From Bacteroidales bacterium (lineage in GTDB: Bacteria > Bacteroidota > Bacteroidia > Bacteroidales > UBA932): DNA of 39,793 nt. The stretch's first letter is position 1; each line of letters starts with the position of its first letter. The stretch is taken from NCBI GenBank assembly GCA_012510445.1, contig JAAZIA010000027.1:1-39793 (forward strand), in the 5' to 3' direction. Both the position numbers and the translations under genes were made by a program. The notes beneath the pieces were generated by a model. That model saw only the letters and a list, made by a program, of their open reading frames with translations. It was not told the origin of the DNA and did no database searches. Below are positions 8,433 to 16,746 of the stretch, one piece after another.

Positions 8433-9473
8433 ATGGATATTTTGGATGATTATATAGGTCACCCTTACCAGATGTATGGAGCTGTACCTTATGAACTTAC
8501 ACAAGGAAAGGCTAAGGGGGTAAAGGCAATAGCAGTAAAAAATGGAATAGGATTGGAATTGAATATTTTGGAAGACAGATGTCTTGACATATCTCATCTT
8601 TCTTATAAAGGGATAAATCTGTCTTATCTTTCAAAATGTGGAATAGTAGGTCCGGAATATTATAATAAAGAAGGTTATGAATTTCTGCAAAGTTTTTTTG
8701 TAGGATTTCTTACTACTTGTGGACTTAGACATATTGGGGATCCTTGTGTTATTGATAATGAGAGCTTTGGCCTTCATGGAAGCATATCAGGTATTCCAGC
8801 AGAAGAAACCGTGGCATATATTGACGATACAGGTGAAGACAAAGTGATACGTATTGGAGGAGTCATGAGAGAGGCTAGAATTTTTAGAGAAAACCTTATT
8901 TTAAAACGAACTTATGAAATCCCGGTAGGGGAAAAACACTTTTTCATTAAGAGTCAAATTAAAAATTTAGGTTTTGTGGCAGAGCCTTTTATGTTTATGT
9001 TGCATATGAACTTTGGGTATCCTTTTCTTGCTCCTGAAGCCATGCTTGTGATACCTTCAAAGGATATTGAACCACGTGATAATGATGCACAGACGGGAGT
9101 AGATACATATACATCTATAGAAAAGCCAGTAACAAAATACTGGGAACAAGTATTTACCCATAGACTTAAGGCAAGAGAGGATGGTCAGACGACTGTTGGT
9201 ATTGTGAACAAAAATCTTAAAATAGGTGTAGCACTTAGTTATTCTATAAGAGATTTCCCCTATACAATTCAGTGGAAACAGTTGGCTAAGAGCGATTATG
9301 TACTGGGCATTGAACCTGCCAGTTGTAAATTACAAGGAAGGAGACAGGCTAAAGAAAAAGATGATTTGGACTATCTTATGCCAAGGAAATCTTCTCATTT
9401 TGATGTAAGGGTTGATATTCTGGATGGTGACCAAGAGATTGATCAATATATTAATTATGTGAAAAATTTATGA
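8433..9473 (+). CDS. DUF4432 aldose 1-epimerase-like protein
   Basis: 346 residues without a signal peptide. The pattern ILEDRCLDIS near residue 48, GLHGSISGIPAE near 111 and MLHMNFGYPFL near 190 is what I associate with the DUF4432 branch of the galactose-mutarotase-like superfamily. Members are beta-sandwich carbohydrate-binding proteins or putative mutarotases/epimerases, mostly uncharacterised. It starts 3 nt after the metallophosphoesterase gene and overlaps the YhcH gene by 4 nt (ATGA at 9470-9473). Likely cytoplasmic. In this operon it could interconvert anomers of the sugar released by the lyase (mannose or ManNAc), complementing YhcH which acts on the sialic acid itself. That role is inference. 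Confidence 0.78.
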   Translation: MDILDDYIGHPYQMYGAVPYELTQGKAKGVKAIAVKNGIGLELNILEDRCLDISHLSYKGINLSYLSKCGIVGPEYYNKEGYEFLQSFFVGFLTTCGLRHIGDPCVIDNESFGLHGSISGIPAEETVAYIDDTGEDKVIRIGGVMREARIFRENLILKRTYEIPVGEKHFFIKSQIKNLGFVAEPFMFMLHMNFGYPFLAPEAMLVIPSKDIEPRDNDAQTGVDTYTSIEKPVTKYWEQVFTHRLKAREDGQTTVGIVNKNLKIGVALSYSIRDFPYTIQWKQLAKSDYVLGIEPASCKLQGRRQAKEKDDLDYLMPRKSSHFDVRVDILDGDQEIDQYINYVKNL

Positions 9474-10102
9474 AACGGATACTGTCTTATATACTTTTTT
9501 TAGCTCTTTTTAATAATATTTATGCACAAAAACTTGATAAGAAGATGGTGAGTGAAGCAAAACAGTGGTTTAAATCAAAGGTATGGGTTTCTGAAGGGTT
9601 GCAATTAGAGGTACACCCATCTGTGGACTATGTCACATTCCAAAAACAATATGAAGCCAACAAGGATTTGTGGGAGCTGGCTTTTGGTGCAATTGCTGGA
9701 GCAGATAAAAAACTGTCCGGATTTGCGGAAAACGGAAAATTCGAAATAGTAAAAGACAGGTGCTATATCACCGTATCTGATTATATCCCTAAAGATGTAA
9801 CTAAGACCCGTTTAGAAGGTCATCAAAACTATATTGATATACAGATAAGTACGGGTACGGTTTTATGGGGAATCAGCACGGTTGACCAATCAGAGGTCAT
9901 TGTGCCTTATAATTCTGCTACGGACAATACTTTTTATAAGTCAAATAATATTAAAGTAATCAAACAAAAAGCATCAAAACCCTACATTTTTATTTTTTTC
10001 CCAGATGACCTTCATGTACCATCATATGCAGATGAGCGAGTACTTTATACGGAGATGCTTAAAAAAGTAGTTGTTAAAATTGAATACGTGCCAATGCCTT
10101 AA
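9470..10102 (+). CDS. YhcH/YjgK/YiaL-family (NanQ-like sialic acid anomerase), exported
   Basis: 210 residues: a Sec signal of about 19 residues (MKRILSYILFLALFNNIYAQ) in front of a complete YhcH domain. Putative metal ligands of the family are visible as Glu116 and His118 in TRLEGHQNYIDIQ, Asp123, and His182 in FFPDDLH; the C-terminal VVVKI is also typical. E. coli YhcH (NanQ) was shown to open and anomerise sialic acid so that the lyase can use it. The E. coli protein is cytoplasmic, whereas this one carries an export signal, which is unusual for a nan operon. It is the last gene of the operon. The stop codon is 1 nt away from the convergent dipeptidase stop, with only a weak hairpin between them. 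Confidence 0.85.
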   Translation: MKRILSYILFLALFNNIYAQKLDKKMVSEAKQWFKSKVWVSEGLQLEVHPSVDYVTFQKQYEANKDLWELAFGAIAGADKKLSGFAENGKFEIVKDRCYITVSDYIPKDVTKTRLEGHQNYIDIQISTGTVLWGISTVDQSEVIVPYNSATDNTFYKSNNIKVIKQKASKPYIFIFFPDDLHVPSYADERVLYTEMLKKVVVKIEYVPMP

Positions 10103-10103
10103 T

Positions 10104-11777
10104 TTACGGCATTAGTAACTTCTCTCCCGCATCTTTCACTACAGCTTCTTTCCAGCGTTGGTCGTAACCGCCGTATACAGGTGCCGGTGGTATAGAATCT
10201 GAATGGCCGTTTGTCATGAAACTGCCGTCGGGGTTTTGTTGTTTACTATTCCCGTCTATGTATTTTACAAGCAGATAAATGTCCAGTTCCTGCCATTGCT
10301 TGAATAAGTTGGATGCTGTACGTAATGAATAGTCTGTCAAAAAACGGCGAGCCAGTACGGGGTCTTTTTCCCATAATTCCAAGGCTTGCCGGTCAACCGC
10401 AGGGATTTCCCGTATTCGTTCGTTTTCATGTGCATCCAGCACTTCCCGTACTTCGGCACCAATCTGGTTGTAACGTAAGTAGGCAAAGTGAGCTACGCGG
10501 TTACACAGCCAGAACATAGAATTGGGAGAGTATGTAATCATGGAAGCTCCTTGTCCCAGTGCGTAATGAGGAGAGACCTCCAGCGAAGAGCTGTACACAG
10601 GAGTCAAGGGCGAGGTACCGGCATCGTCCACACCAAACCAAAAAATACCGCCTATATGATTGGGCATACCGCTGCGGGCTTGGCCTACAAACCAAAAGCC
10701 GGTTTGCTGAGTGACAATGGCGCGTTCGTTCAAGTATGTTTTTCCGTCCACCTCAAAAGACATGGGACGCCAGCGGTAAGGCAGTTCGTGGCCTCCTGCT
10801 CCAATGTCGCAAGTCATGTCCATAGGCGTGTCGTCGTAATGGTCTCGCATCATATCTGCCACCTGTTTGAGCGTGAGCTTTTCTTTGGGTTTAACATATA
10901 AAGGCAGAGGGCGGCTCAGATCATGCCCCAGGGCGTATGGAAGGTAAGGGGCCATATCCTCGGCTCCGTGTTTGTTAAAGAAAGCCCAAACACGTGCATC
11001 GCAGGAACGGACGGTTCTTCCGCTTGCCGGTCCGTAAGTCTCGGCAAAACTAAAAAGGTTATCGGGGCCTTCATAAAGGCCCATTTCCCGGGCGTGTTCA
11101 ACAACATCGGGGGCGTACAGGCAATTTTCCGGATCATCCATGGGAAAGGTGCGAATGCGGGCCTGGTTGGCATGAGCGCTGATGGTTCCGTCCGGAAGGC
11201 GAATGGCCACCCAGACAATGCCTTTGTTTTTGTTTTCTCCGTTTTCCAGACGCGGAGCTTTGGCTATGACGTCCATGAACCAGATCTCGTTGGGATCTGC
11301 AAAAGAAATGGACTCTCCGGAAGAAGCGTACCCGTATTCATTGGCCAGGGTGGTAAAAATTTCAATGGCTTGGCGCGCCGTACGTGCCCTTTGCAGACAA
11401 ATATACATGAGGGAACCGTAATCTACTTTTCCCTGAGGATCCCTATGAGAAGAAAGTCCGCCCCAGGTGCTTTCACCAATGATTACTTGGTGTTCGTTCA
11501 TATTGCCTACTACAGAATAAGTTTCCCTTACTTGTGAAATTTTGCCCAAATAACGGTGCGTACCCCATTCGTAAACATCCATAAGAGCACCTGTCGGATA
11601 CAAAGCTGCCGGATAGAAAGGCAGGCAACCGTAACGGGTATGAGAGTCGGCAGCATAAGTAACTATACAAGAACCGTCGGCAGAGGCTCCTTTGGTGATC
11701 AGTAAATTGGTACATGCATGGGCGCGATTACCGGAAATGATAAGCAACGCCGTGAAAAAAAGAAGGGTTTGTTTCAT
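10104..11777 (-). CDS. Secreted C69-family dipeptidase
   Basis: 557 residues. A signal peptide ends at AHA, and the next residue, Cys22 in ACTNLLITKGAS, is the expected N-terminal nucleophile. In C69 (PepD-like, Ntn-hydrolase fold) enzymes, cleavage exposes this Cys. Other family features: YAADSHTRYG after the nucleophile, GNMNEHQVIIGESTWGG near 92, and SFADPNEIWFMDVI near 160. Product: an exported dipeptidase cleaving small peptides in the periplasm or at the surface. It lies downstream of a SusD/SusC pair on the same strand but is separated from it by a strong terminator (11794-11819), so it may have its own promoter or depend on read-through. It is noticeably richer in G+C than the sialic locus next to it. 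Confidence 0.9.
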   Translation of the reverse strand: MKQTLLFFTALLIISGNRAHACTNLLITKGASADGSCIVTYAADSHTRYGCLPFYPAALYPTGALMDVYEWGTHRYLGKISQVRETYSVVGNMNEHQVIIGESTWGGLSSHRDPQGKVDYGSLMYICLQRARTARQAIEIFTTLANEYGYASSGESISFADPNEIWFMDVIAKAPRLENGENKNKGIVWVAIRLPDGTISAHANQARIRTFPMDDPENCLYAPDVVEHAREMGLYEGPDNLFSFAETYGPASGRTVRSCDARVWAFFNKHGAEDMAPYLPYALGHDLSRPLPLYVKPKEKLTLKQVADMMRDHYDDTPMDMTCDIGAGGHELPYRWRPMSFEVDGKTYLNERAIVTQQTGFWFVGQARSGMPNHIGGIFWFGVDDAGTSPLTPVYSSSLEVSPHYALGQGASMITYSPNSMFWLCNRVAHFAYLRYNQIGAEVREVLDAHENERIREIPAVDRQALELWEKDPVLARRFLTDYSLRTASNLFKQWQELDIYLLVKYIDGNSKQQNPDGSFMTNGHSDSIPPAPVYGGYDQRWKEAVVKDAGEKLLMP

Positions 11778-11793
11778 GGTCCAAAGATAATAA

Positions 11794-11819
11794 AAAAGGC
11801 ACCTCTGCGGGTGCCTTTT
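11794..11819 (-). terminator. Intrinsic terminator downstream of the susD-like gene
   Basis: On the minus strand, AAAAGGCACC and GGTGCCTTTT form a perfect 10-bp stem with a 6-nt loop (CGCAGA). The minus-strand sequence continues into a T tract (six T in all, 11797-11792, then ATTA). It lies 26 nt after the susD-like stop and ends about 17 nt before the dipeptidase ATG. It should end most susCD transcription before the dipeptidase gene. Confidence 0.88.
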
Positions 11820-11844
11820 GTTATAGCAATGTTACGCTTTCATT

Positions 11845-13440
11845 TTAATAACCGGGGTTTTGGTCTTCATCAGAGATCATATTGTTAGAGTCAATTTCTG
11901 TTTGCGGAAAAGGGAGTAACATAGCTTTTGTTACAAATTCCATAGTTTCAGGATATTGGATATCGCTGTAGGAAGAGCTGGAAGCTTTAAAATTGTTGGT
12001 TGGGTGAGCGTTGTGCTTTTTGATATAATCCAGCAAAAACTCCGGTCCACGTCTTCGCAGGTCGTAAAATTCATGTTGCTCTCCAAGAAGTTCAAAACGC
12101 CTTTCCTGCATAATCCTTTCTCTGAATTGTTCCTGTGTCATGCCGGCCCAGTTAGCAGGTTCAGCTGCAGGAGGTGAAACACATTCTCTTGCACGTTTCA
12201 TGAGCTCGTTTACAAACGTGTATGCGCTTGCCGGACCGTTCACTTCGTTTTCGGCCTCTGCCAACAATAACAACAGGTCTGCATAGCGATAATATATAAA
12301 GTTGGCTGTAGAACCACTGGCGGTGTAGGTGTTGTCCAGAAATTTGAGAATGTAAGGAAAAGATTCTTTTGCCCGGTTCGAGGAGGATATAGTGCTATCT
12401 ACGTCTGGATAGGTAATGGTAACAGATGAACCATCACGTGACGTGTAACTGTTATGAATAAATGACAGGTCAATTCTGGGATCTCCGGGATATTGGGACA
12501 CAAAGTTGTCGTACAAATATTTTGTGGGGCGGATCCTTCCATAAGGATTGGCAGTGGCCAAAGGGGTATGATTGCTGTTGGCCGGAGCAATCATACGGGT
12601 CCAGTAATTGGCCCTACCTCCGGCATTGGTCAGTTGGAATTCCAGAATGGCTTCTTTGGTGTTCCTGTTTTTTACATCATACAATTCCTGAAGAGGAACC
12701 AGCTGGTATTTTCCATAGGCTTTTTTCCCTTCTTCCAAAGCCATTTTCCAATAGGATGAACTGTTGTCATTGCCGGCCAAGGTAACATATACTTTAGCAA
12801 GCAGCGCATGAGCTGCATATCTGGAAGGACGTCCCTTTACGGGATTTTCTTCGGGCAGCAACGTTTGTGCCTTTTTGAGATCGTCTATAATTACTTCGTA
12901 AATTTCTTCTTTAGACGCACGGGGCATGTGAATGGTTTCCGTTGTGGTGGGGGTTGTTCGCAGAGGAACACCGCCTACCAAACGAACCAGGTTAAAATAA
13001 CAAATAGCCCTCATGATGCGGGACTCTCCTTCTGCACGGTCTTTGACAGCTTGTGATGCGCCTCCGTCCTGAACTTTAGCAATTACACTGTTGCTTCTTA
13101 CAATAGCAATGTAAATGGCTTCATATGTGTTATTGAGGTATTTGTTAGTAGGAAGGGCTTCCATTTTCAGAATGTCTTTGGAAGAGGAGTGATTTGTAAA
13201 AAGTCCTCCGGAAGAGGCAGATACCAGGTTGGGGTAACCGGAAGGAAAATACTCATAATCGCACATGCCTGAATAAACACCTGCTAATGCAGATTCTGTT
13301 CCCCCATCCGTTTCATAAACCACATGATCTGAGAGAAAAGATGAAGTATCTTCTTCCAGAAAGCCTGCACATGAAAACGTCAATAACCCTATTGTGCAAA
13401 TTAAAAAAAACTTGATTGTATTTTTAAATATGGTATTCAT
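11845..13440 (-). CDS. SusD/RagB-family lipoprotein, peptidase-linked locus
   Basis: 531 residues with a lipoprotein signal (MNTIFKNTIKF...LLTFSC, Cys24). The SusD helical core is clear: EGESRIMRAICYFNLVRLVGGVPL near 140-160, YEVIIDDLKKAQTLLP near 180, RYAAHALLAKVYVTLAG near 210, and the C-terminal RYADLLLLLAEAENEVNG and RIMQERRFELLGEQHEFYDLRR. It starts 11 nt after the susC-like stop and should form the surface lid of that transporter. The next gene is a secreted dipeptidase rather than a glycoside hydrolase. This suggests a peptide or glycopeptide ligand, as for RagB of Porphyromonas; the ligand is inferred. Confidence 0.93.
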   Translation of the reverse strand: MNTIFKNTIKFFLICTIGLLTFSCAGFLEEDTSSFLSDHVVYETDGGTESALAGVYSGMCDYEYFPSGYPNLVSASSGGLFTNHSSSKDILKMEALPTNKYLNNTYEAIYIAIVRSNSVIAKVQDGGASQAVKDRAEGESRIMRAICYFNLVRLVGGVPLRTTPTTTETIHMPRASKEEIYEVIIDDLKKAQTLLPEENPVKGRPSRYAAHALLAKVYVTLAGNDNSSSYWKMALEEGKKAYGKYQLVPLQELYDVKNRNTKEAILEFQLTNAGGRANYWTRMIAPANSNHTPLATANPYGRIRPTKYLYDNFVSQYPGDPRIDLSFIHNSYTSRDGSSVTITYPDVDSTISSSNRAKESFPYILKFLDNTYTASGSTANFIYYRYADLLLLLAEAENEVNGPASAYTFVNELMKRARECVSPPAAEPANWAGMTQEQFRERIMQERRFELLGEQHEFYDLRRRGPEFLLDYIKKHNAHPTNNFKASSSSYSDIQYPETMEFVTKAMLLPFPQTEIDSNNMISDEDQNPGY

Positions 13441-13451
13441 TGTGATAAATA

Positions 13452-16400
13452 TTAAAAAGTGAGTGAAAGACCAAAGGAAAAAGATCTGGTAGTGGGGTAA
13501 CCACCAAAATCAATACCAATTCGAGTAGGGTCATTTGAAAAACTGTTGACCTCCGGATTGAATCCGCTGTATTTTGTAAGTGTAAACAAATTGTGTCCTG
13601 TGATGGAAAGATCAATGGAGCTAAGCCAGTTGACTTTTTCAAACAGTATGCGATAAGCCAAAGTCAATGAGCCCATACGGAAAAAACTGCCATCTTCTAT
13701 AAAACGGTCAGAAACTTCTTGAAAACGGTAACCAATTCTTGGATACGTATTGCTAGGGGCATCCTCGCGCCAAGCTTGCTTGTATGCCTCACGGCGGATG
13801 TTGTTGGAAGTATGGGTGCTTGTTTCTTTAATGAGGTTGGCATTAAGCACATCATTGCCATAGGTTCCATAGAAAAACATGTTAAGACTTAGCTGCTTGT
13901 AATGTAAGGTGGTGTTCAATCCATAAGTGAAGTTGGGGTTAGGGTCGCCAATGATCACTTTATCCAGTGCGTTTATATCGTTGTCTCCGTTTTGGTCTAC
14001 AAAACGTACGTCTCCGGCTTTCCTGGGGGTCCCGGAATAGGAGTGTCCTTCTGCTTCTTCATCTGACTGATAAATACCGTCGGTTTCATAGCCCCAGAAC
14101 AAACCTATGGGGTGACCTTCAATAAAGATGTTGGGTGCAGTGGCCAAATCAGAAGAGCTGGCAATGTTACTTCCTATATAAGCCACCATTTCCTGCGTTC
14201 CAAAGACAGAAGGGTTTAGCCCAAGGTGCAGAATCTTATTTCTATTAAAGGAAATGTTACCACCCAGATTCCAGCTAAAATTCCGGGTATTTATAACGTA
14301 ACCATCTAAACTAAATTCCAGACCTCTATTAGACATGGATCCCAGGTTGACAGCTATTGTCTTAAATCCCGAAGACAGCGGTGCATCTATTTCTTGAAGC
14401 ATACCGTCGGTAATTTTGTAATAAGCATCTGCAGAAAAATTGATCCTGTTATCAAACAAACTTAAGTCAAGTCCTACGTTTGTTTGCTCTGTTGTTTCCC
14501 ACATAAGAGCAGTATTAGCAATAGACCCCAAGTACATGGCTACCATAACACCGGCCTCGGGAGTACCATAATAACCGTTGGTATATACATCTTTTGTAAA
14601 GAAAGGATCAATGGCTTGGTTACCTGTTTGTCCCCATCCGGCCCTAAGCTTAAAATTATTTATGGCTTTTATATTAGACATGAATGCTTCTTTGTCAATG
14701 CGCCAAGCACCGGCTACAGAAGAGAAGAAACTAAATCTGTTTTCTTTAGCAAAACGGCTGCTACCATCCAAACGGCCTGTAAGTGTTAATAGGTATTTGC
14801 TTTTGTAAGAATAGTTGAGCCTGCCCAATCCGGAAAACATTTGGTAATTGTAATAATTAGCCCTGTTGGGGAAAGAGTTGTCTCCGTATCCCATACCATA
14901 AATACCGAGTGCTTCTGTAAAGAAATTTTCGTTGACCATTCGGTATTGTTTGCTTGTTTTGTAATCATAGGTCACTCCTAAAGTTCCGCTAAAATGGTGC
15001 CCACCAAATGTTTTGTCAAAAAACAGCATGGCTTCTGTGTTTATACTTTCTGTCTGAAGCAAAGCAATACCCAGCTGACCGTTTGCCGTAGCTCCTGTAT
15101 AAGTTTTTTTACCGTACCACCGGGCTCTTTCTTTATTTCTATTGTCGTAACCTCCAAAAACATAAAAAGTAAACACGTCACTTATTTTATAATCAAGGGC
15201 TATGGAGGCAATATTCCTGAACTCTGTGCTCTTATCAACATAGTCTGTAATCCATGCTTCCGGCGAATATTTATATTCATCTTCCAGATCATCCAGTGTA
15301 AACAGGGGAGGTTGTGTTACCATTTGACGTATCATGCTGGTATTTAACCCTCCGGTATTATCGGTACCTGTGGTCATGTTGTTAATACGTCTTAGAGTAT
15401 TGTATCTGGCTGTCAATTTGAGTCTGGGGGTAAGGTTGTACGACACATTGGCTCTCAGATCAAACTGGTTAAGTCCCGTAGTTTTTACAATTCCGTCGTT
15501 TTGTAAATAACCTCCTGCTATAAAATAGTTAGACTTATCAGTCCTTCCCGAAGCAGAAATCCTGTATTGCTGGCTTAAAGAATTTTTTGTCAGGTATTTT
15601 TGCCAATCAACAAAAGAAAGAGAAGAGGGATCGTTGTAACTTGGACCGCTGCTCTTCTGGTTGATGTACTCTACATATTCTTCTCCCGATAATACGGGGA
15701 TGTATTTGTATATGGTACCCACGTCCAATACAGAACTGAATGTTATTCTTGCTTTGTCTGTAGTCCCTTTTTTGGTGGTAATTAATACCACTCCATTGGT
15801 TCCACGTGACCCATAAATGGCTGTTGCAGAAGCGTCTTTCAGAATTTCAATACTTTCTATATCCTGAGGATTTATGGAAGTCAACCCGTTCTGTACTTCT
15901 TGACGGGTGCTACTTCCCTGAGTGCCTCCGCTCATGGTGCTTCCTACGTCCTCCATGGCAGAGTCCATGATGACTCCGTCCACTACATAGAGCGGTTCTG
16001 CATTGCCGTTCAGGGTTGAAGTTCCTCGAATCCGTACGTTAATGGCTCCTCCCGGAGCAGAGTTACCCGCAGTAACATGTACGCCTGCCGCTTTTCCTCT
16101 AAGTAACACATCGGGAGAGGAGAAAAATGCAGATTGATCTTTGTCCAATTTTACAGAAGCAACAGATCCTGTCAGGTCGCTTCTTTTAACGGCTCCGTAT
16201 CCAATCACAACTATCTCATCTAGTCTTTGTGTGTCTTCTTTAAGGATAACATCTATAACAGGTTTTCCATCTATCCGGATAGTTTGAGTTATAAAACCAA
16301 TAGACGTAAACTCTATTTCATGGTGGGTATCGGGAACAATGATTGAGTAAAAACCGTCTAAATTGGTTGTTGTGACCGTTTGGGTTTTACTAATACGTAC

Positions 16401-16520
16401 TGTGACTCCTGTAAGAGGAATTCCTTCCGTATCGCGTACTACACCTTTTACGCTAAATTGTGCCAGTAACGTTACGTTACAAGCCAATAAAAAAATGAAG
16501 GGAAAAAGATACTTTTTCAT
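13452..16520 (-). CDS. SusC/RagA-type TonB-dependent receptor, peptidase-linked locus
   Basis: 1022 residues from the ATG at 16520. A longer open frame begins at a non-ATG codon near 16568, but MKKYLFPFIFLLAC...LLAQ is the natural signal peptide. Order: signal, carboxypeptidase-regulatory-like domain (GVVRDTEGIPLTGVTVRI), TonB-box-like LDEIVVIGYG near 105, plug (VRIRGTSTLNGNAEPLYVVDG, SATAIYGSRGTNGVVLI), then a barrel ending in SLTF. It is the first gene of a minus-strand unit susC-susD, divergent from the hybrid two-component regulator 226 nt away, so HTCS control of this pair is likely. No TAnnTTTG promoter was found in the proper position upstream, as is common for activator-dependent Sus promoters. 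Confidence 0.93.
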   Translation of the reverse strand: MKKYLFPFIFLLACNVTLLAQFSVKGVVRDTEGIPLTGVTVRISKTQTVTTTNLDGFYSIIVPDTHHEIEFTSIGFITQTIRIDGKPVIDVILKEDTQRLDEIVVIGYGAVKRSDLTGSVASVKLDKDQSAFFSSPDVLLRGKAAGVHVTAGNSAPGGAINVRIRGTSTLNGNAEPLYVVDGVIMDSAMEDVGSTMSGGTQGSSTRQEVQNGLTSINPQDIESIEILKDASATAIYGSRGTNGVVLITTKKGTTDKARITFSSVLDVGTIYKYIPVLSGEEYVEYINQKSSGPSYNDPSSLSFVDWQKYLTKNSLSQQYRISASGRTDKSNYFIAGGYLQNDGIVKTTGLNQFDLRANVSYNLTPRLKLTARYNTLRRINNMTTGTDNTGGLNTSMIRQMVTQPPLFTLDDLEDEYKYSPEAWITDYVDKSTEFRNIASIALDYKISDVFTFYVFGGYDNRNKERARWYGKKTYTGATANGQLGIALLQTESINTEAMLFFDKTFGGHHFSGTLGVTYDYKTSKQYRMVNENFFTEALGIYGMGYGDNSFPNRANYYNYQMFSGLGRLNYSYKSKYLLTLTGRLDGSSRFAKENRFSFFSSVAGAWRIDKEAFMSNIKAINNFKLRAGWGQTGNQAIDPFFTKDVYTNGYYGTPEAGVMVAMYLGSIANTALMWETTEQTNVGLDLSLFDNRINFSADAYYKITDGMLQEIDAPLSSGFKTIAVNLGSMSNRGLEFSLDGYVINTRNFSWNLGGNISFNRNKILHLGLNPSVFGTQEMVAYIGSNIASSSDLATAPNIFIEGHPIGLFWGYETDGIYQSDEEAEGHSYSGTPRKAGDVRFVDQNGDNDINALDKVIIGDPNPNFTYGLNTTLHYKQLSLNMFFYGTYGNDVLNANLIKETSTHTSNNIRREAYKQAWREDAPSNTYPRIGYRFQEVSDRFIEDGSFFRMGSLTLAYRILFEKVNWLSSIDLSITGHNLFTLTKYSGFNPEVNSFSNDPTRIGIDFGGYPTTRSFSFGLSLTF

Positions 16521-16746
16521 TGAATAAAGGTTTATGAAAGTTTGCAACAAATAAAATAGTTTCCACAAGACTTTGATGCCACAATCTTGTCAAGAAATAA
16601 CAATTCCTTGGAAAGTGTATTGTTTTGCTCTGAAGGAATAAAGGGGCGTTAGAAAGATTACAATATTTTTGCATTAGTATGCAAAAGTTTTGGATAGGGC
16701 TATAGGGTATTTATCTTAATTTTGTTTCTTGCAATAAGATTGTAAA
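16521..16746. promoter_or_regulatory. Divergent regulatory region between the susC-like gene and the HTCS gene
   Basis: 226 nt without a gene. It holds a perfect 8+8 dyad (16667-16686), and TTGCA-type words recur at 16542-16546, 16670-16673 (as TTGCAT) and 16729-16733. A plus-strand TAATTTTG at 16717-16724 matches the Bacteroidota -7 box TAnnTTTG. Its TTTG partner at 16689-16692 is 24 nt away, a few bases more than the usual spacing, so this promoter for the HTCS gene is tentative. Nothing resembling a standard promoter is visible for the minus-strand susC gene, which probably needs activation. Confidence 0.55.
16667..16686. promoter_or_regulatory. Palindromic candidate operator
   Basis: TTTTGCAT, a 4-nt spacer (TAGT), then ATGCAAAA: a perfect 8-bp inverted repeat 61 nt upstream of the HTCS start and 147 nt upstream of the divergent susC start. 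Suitable for a dimeric DNA-binding protein controlling both directions; the adjacent HTCS is the obvious candidate. Function is inferred from position and symmetry. Confidence 0.5.

Noticed and set aside
10093-10113. AATGCC...GGCATT inverted repeat between the convergent YhcH and dipeptidase stops
   Set aside because: Only 6 bp with a 9-nt loop and no T run on either strand; too weak to call a terminator.
10923-11537. 204-codon open frame antisense to the C69 dipeptidase gene
   Set aside because: Long antisense frames are expected in this G+C-richer gene; no recognisable domain.
11782-11789. TATCTTTG on the minus strand, matching TAnnTTTG, just upstream of the dipeptidase ATG
   Set aside because: It is only 4 nt from the ATG (would give a leaderless RNA) and no TTTG partner lies upstream, where the terminator stem sits.
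16664-16671. TATTTTTG on the plus strand as a promoter for the HTCS gene
   Set aside because: No TTTG at a suitable distance upstream; the word partly arises from the palindrome.
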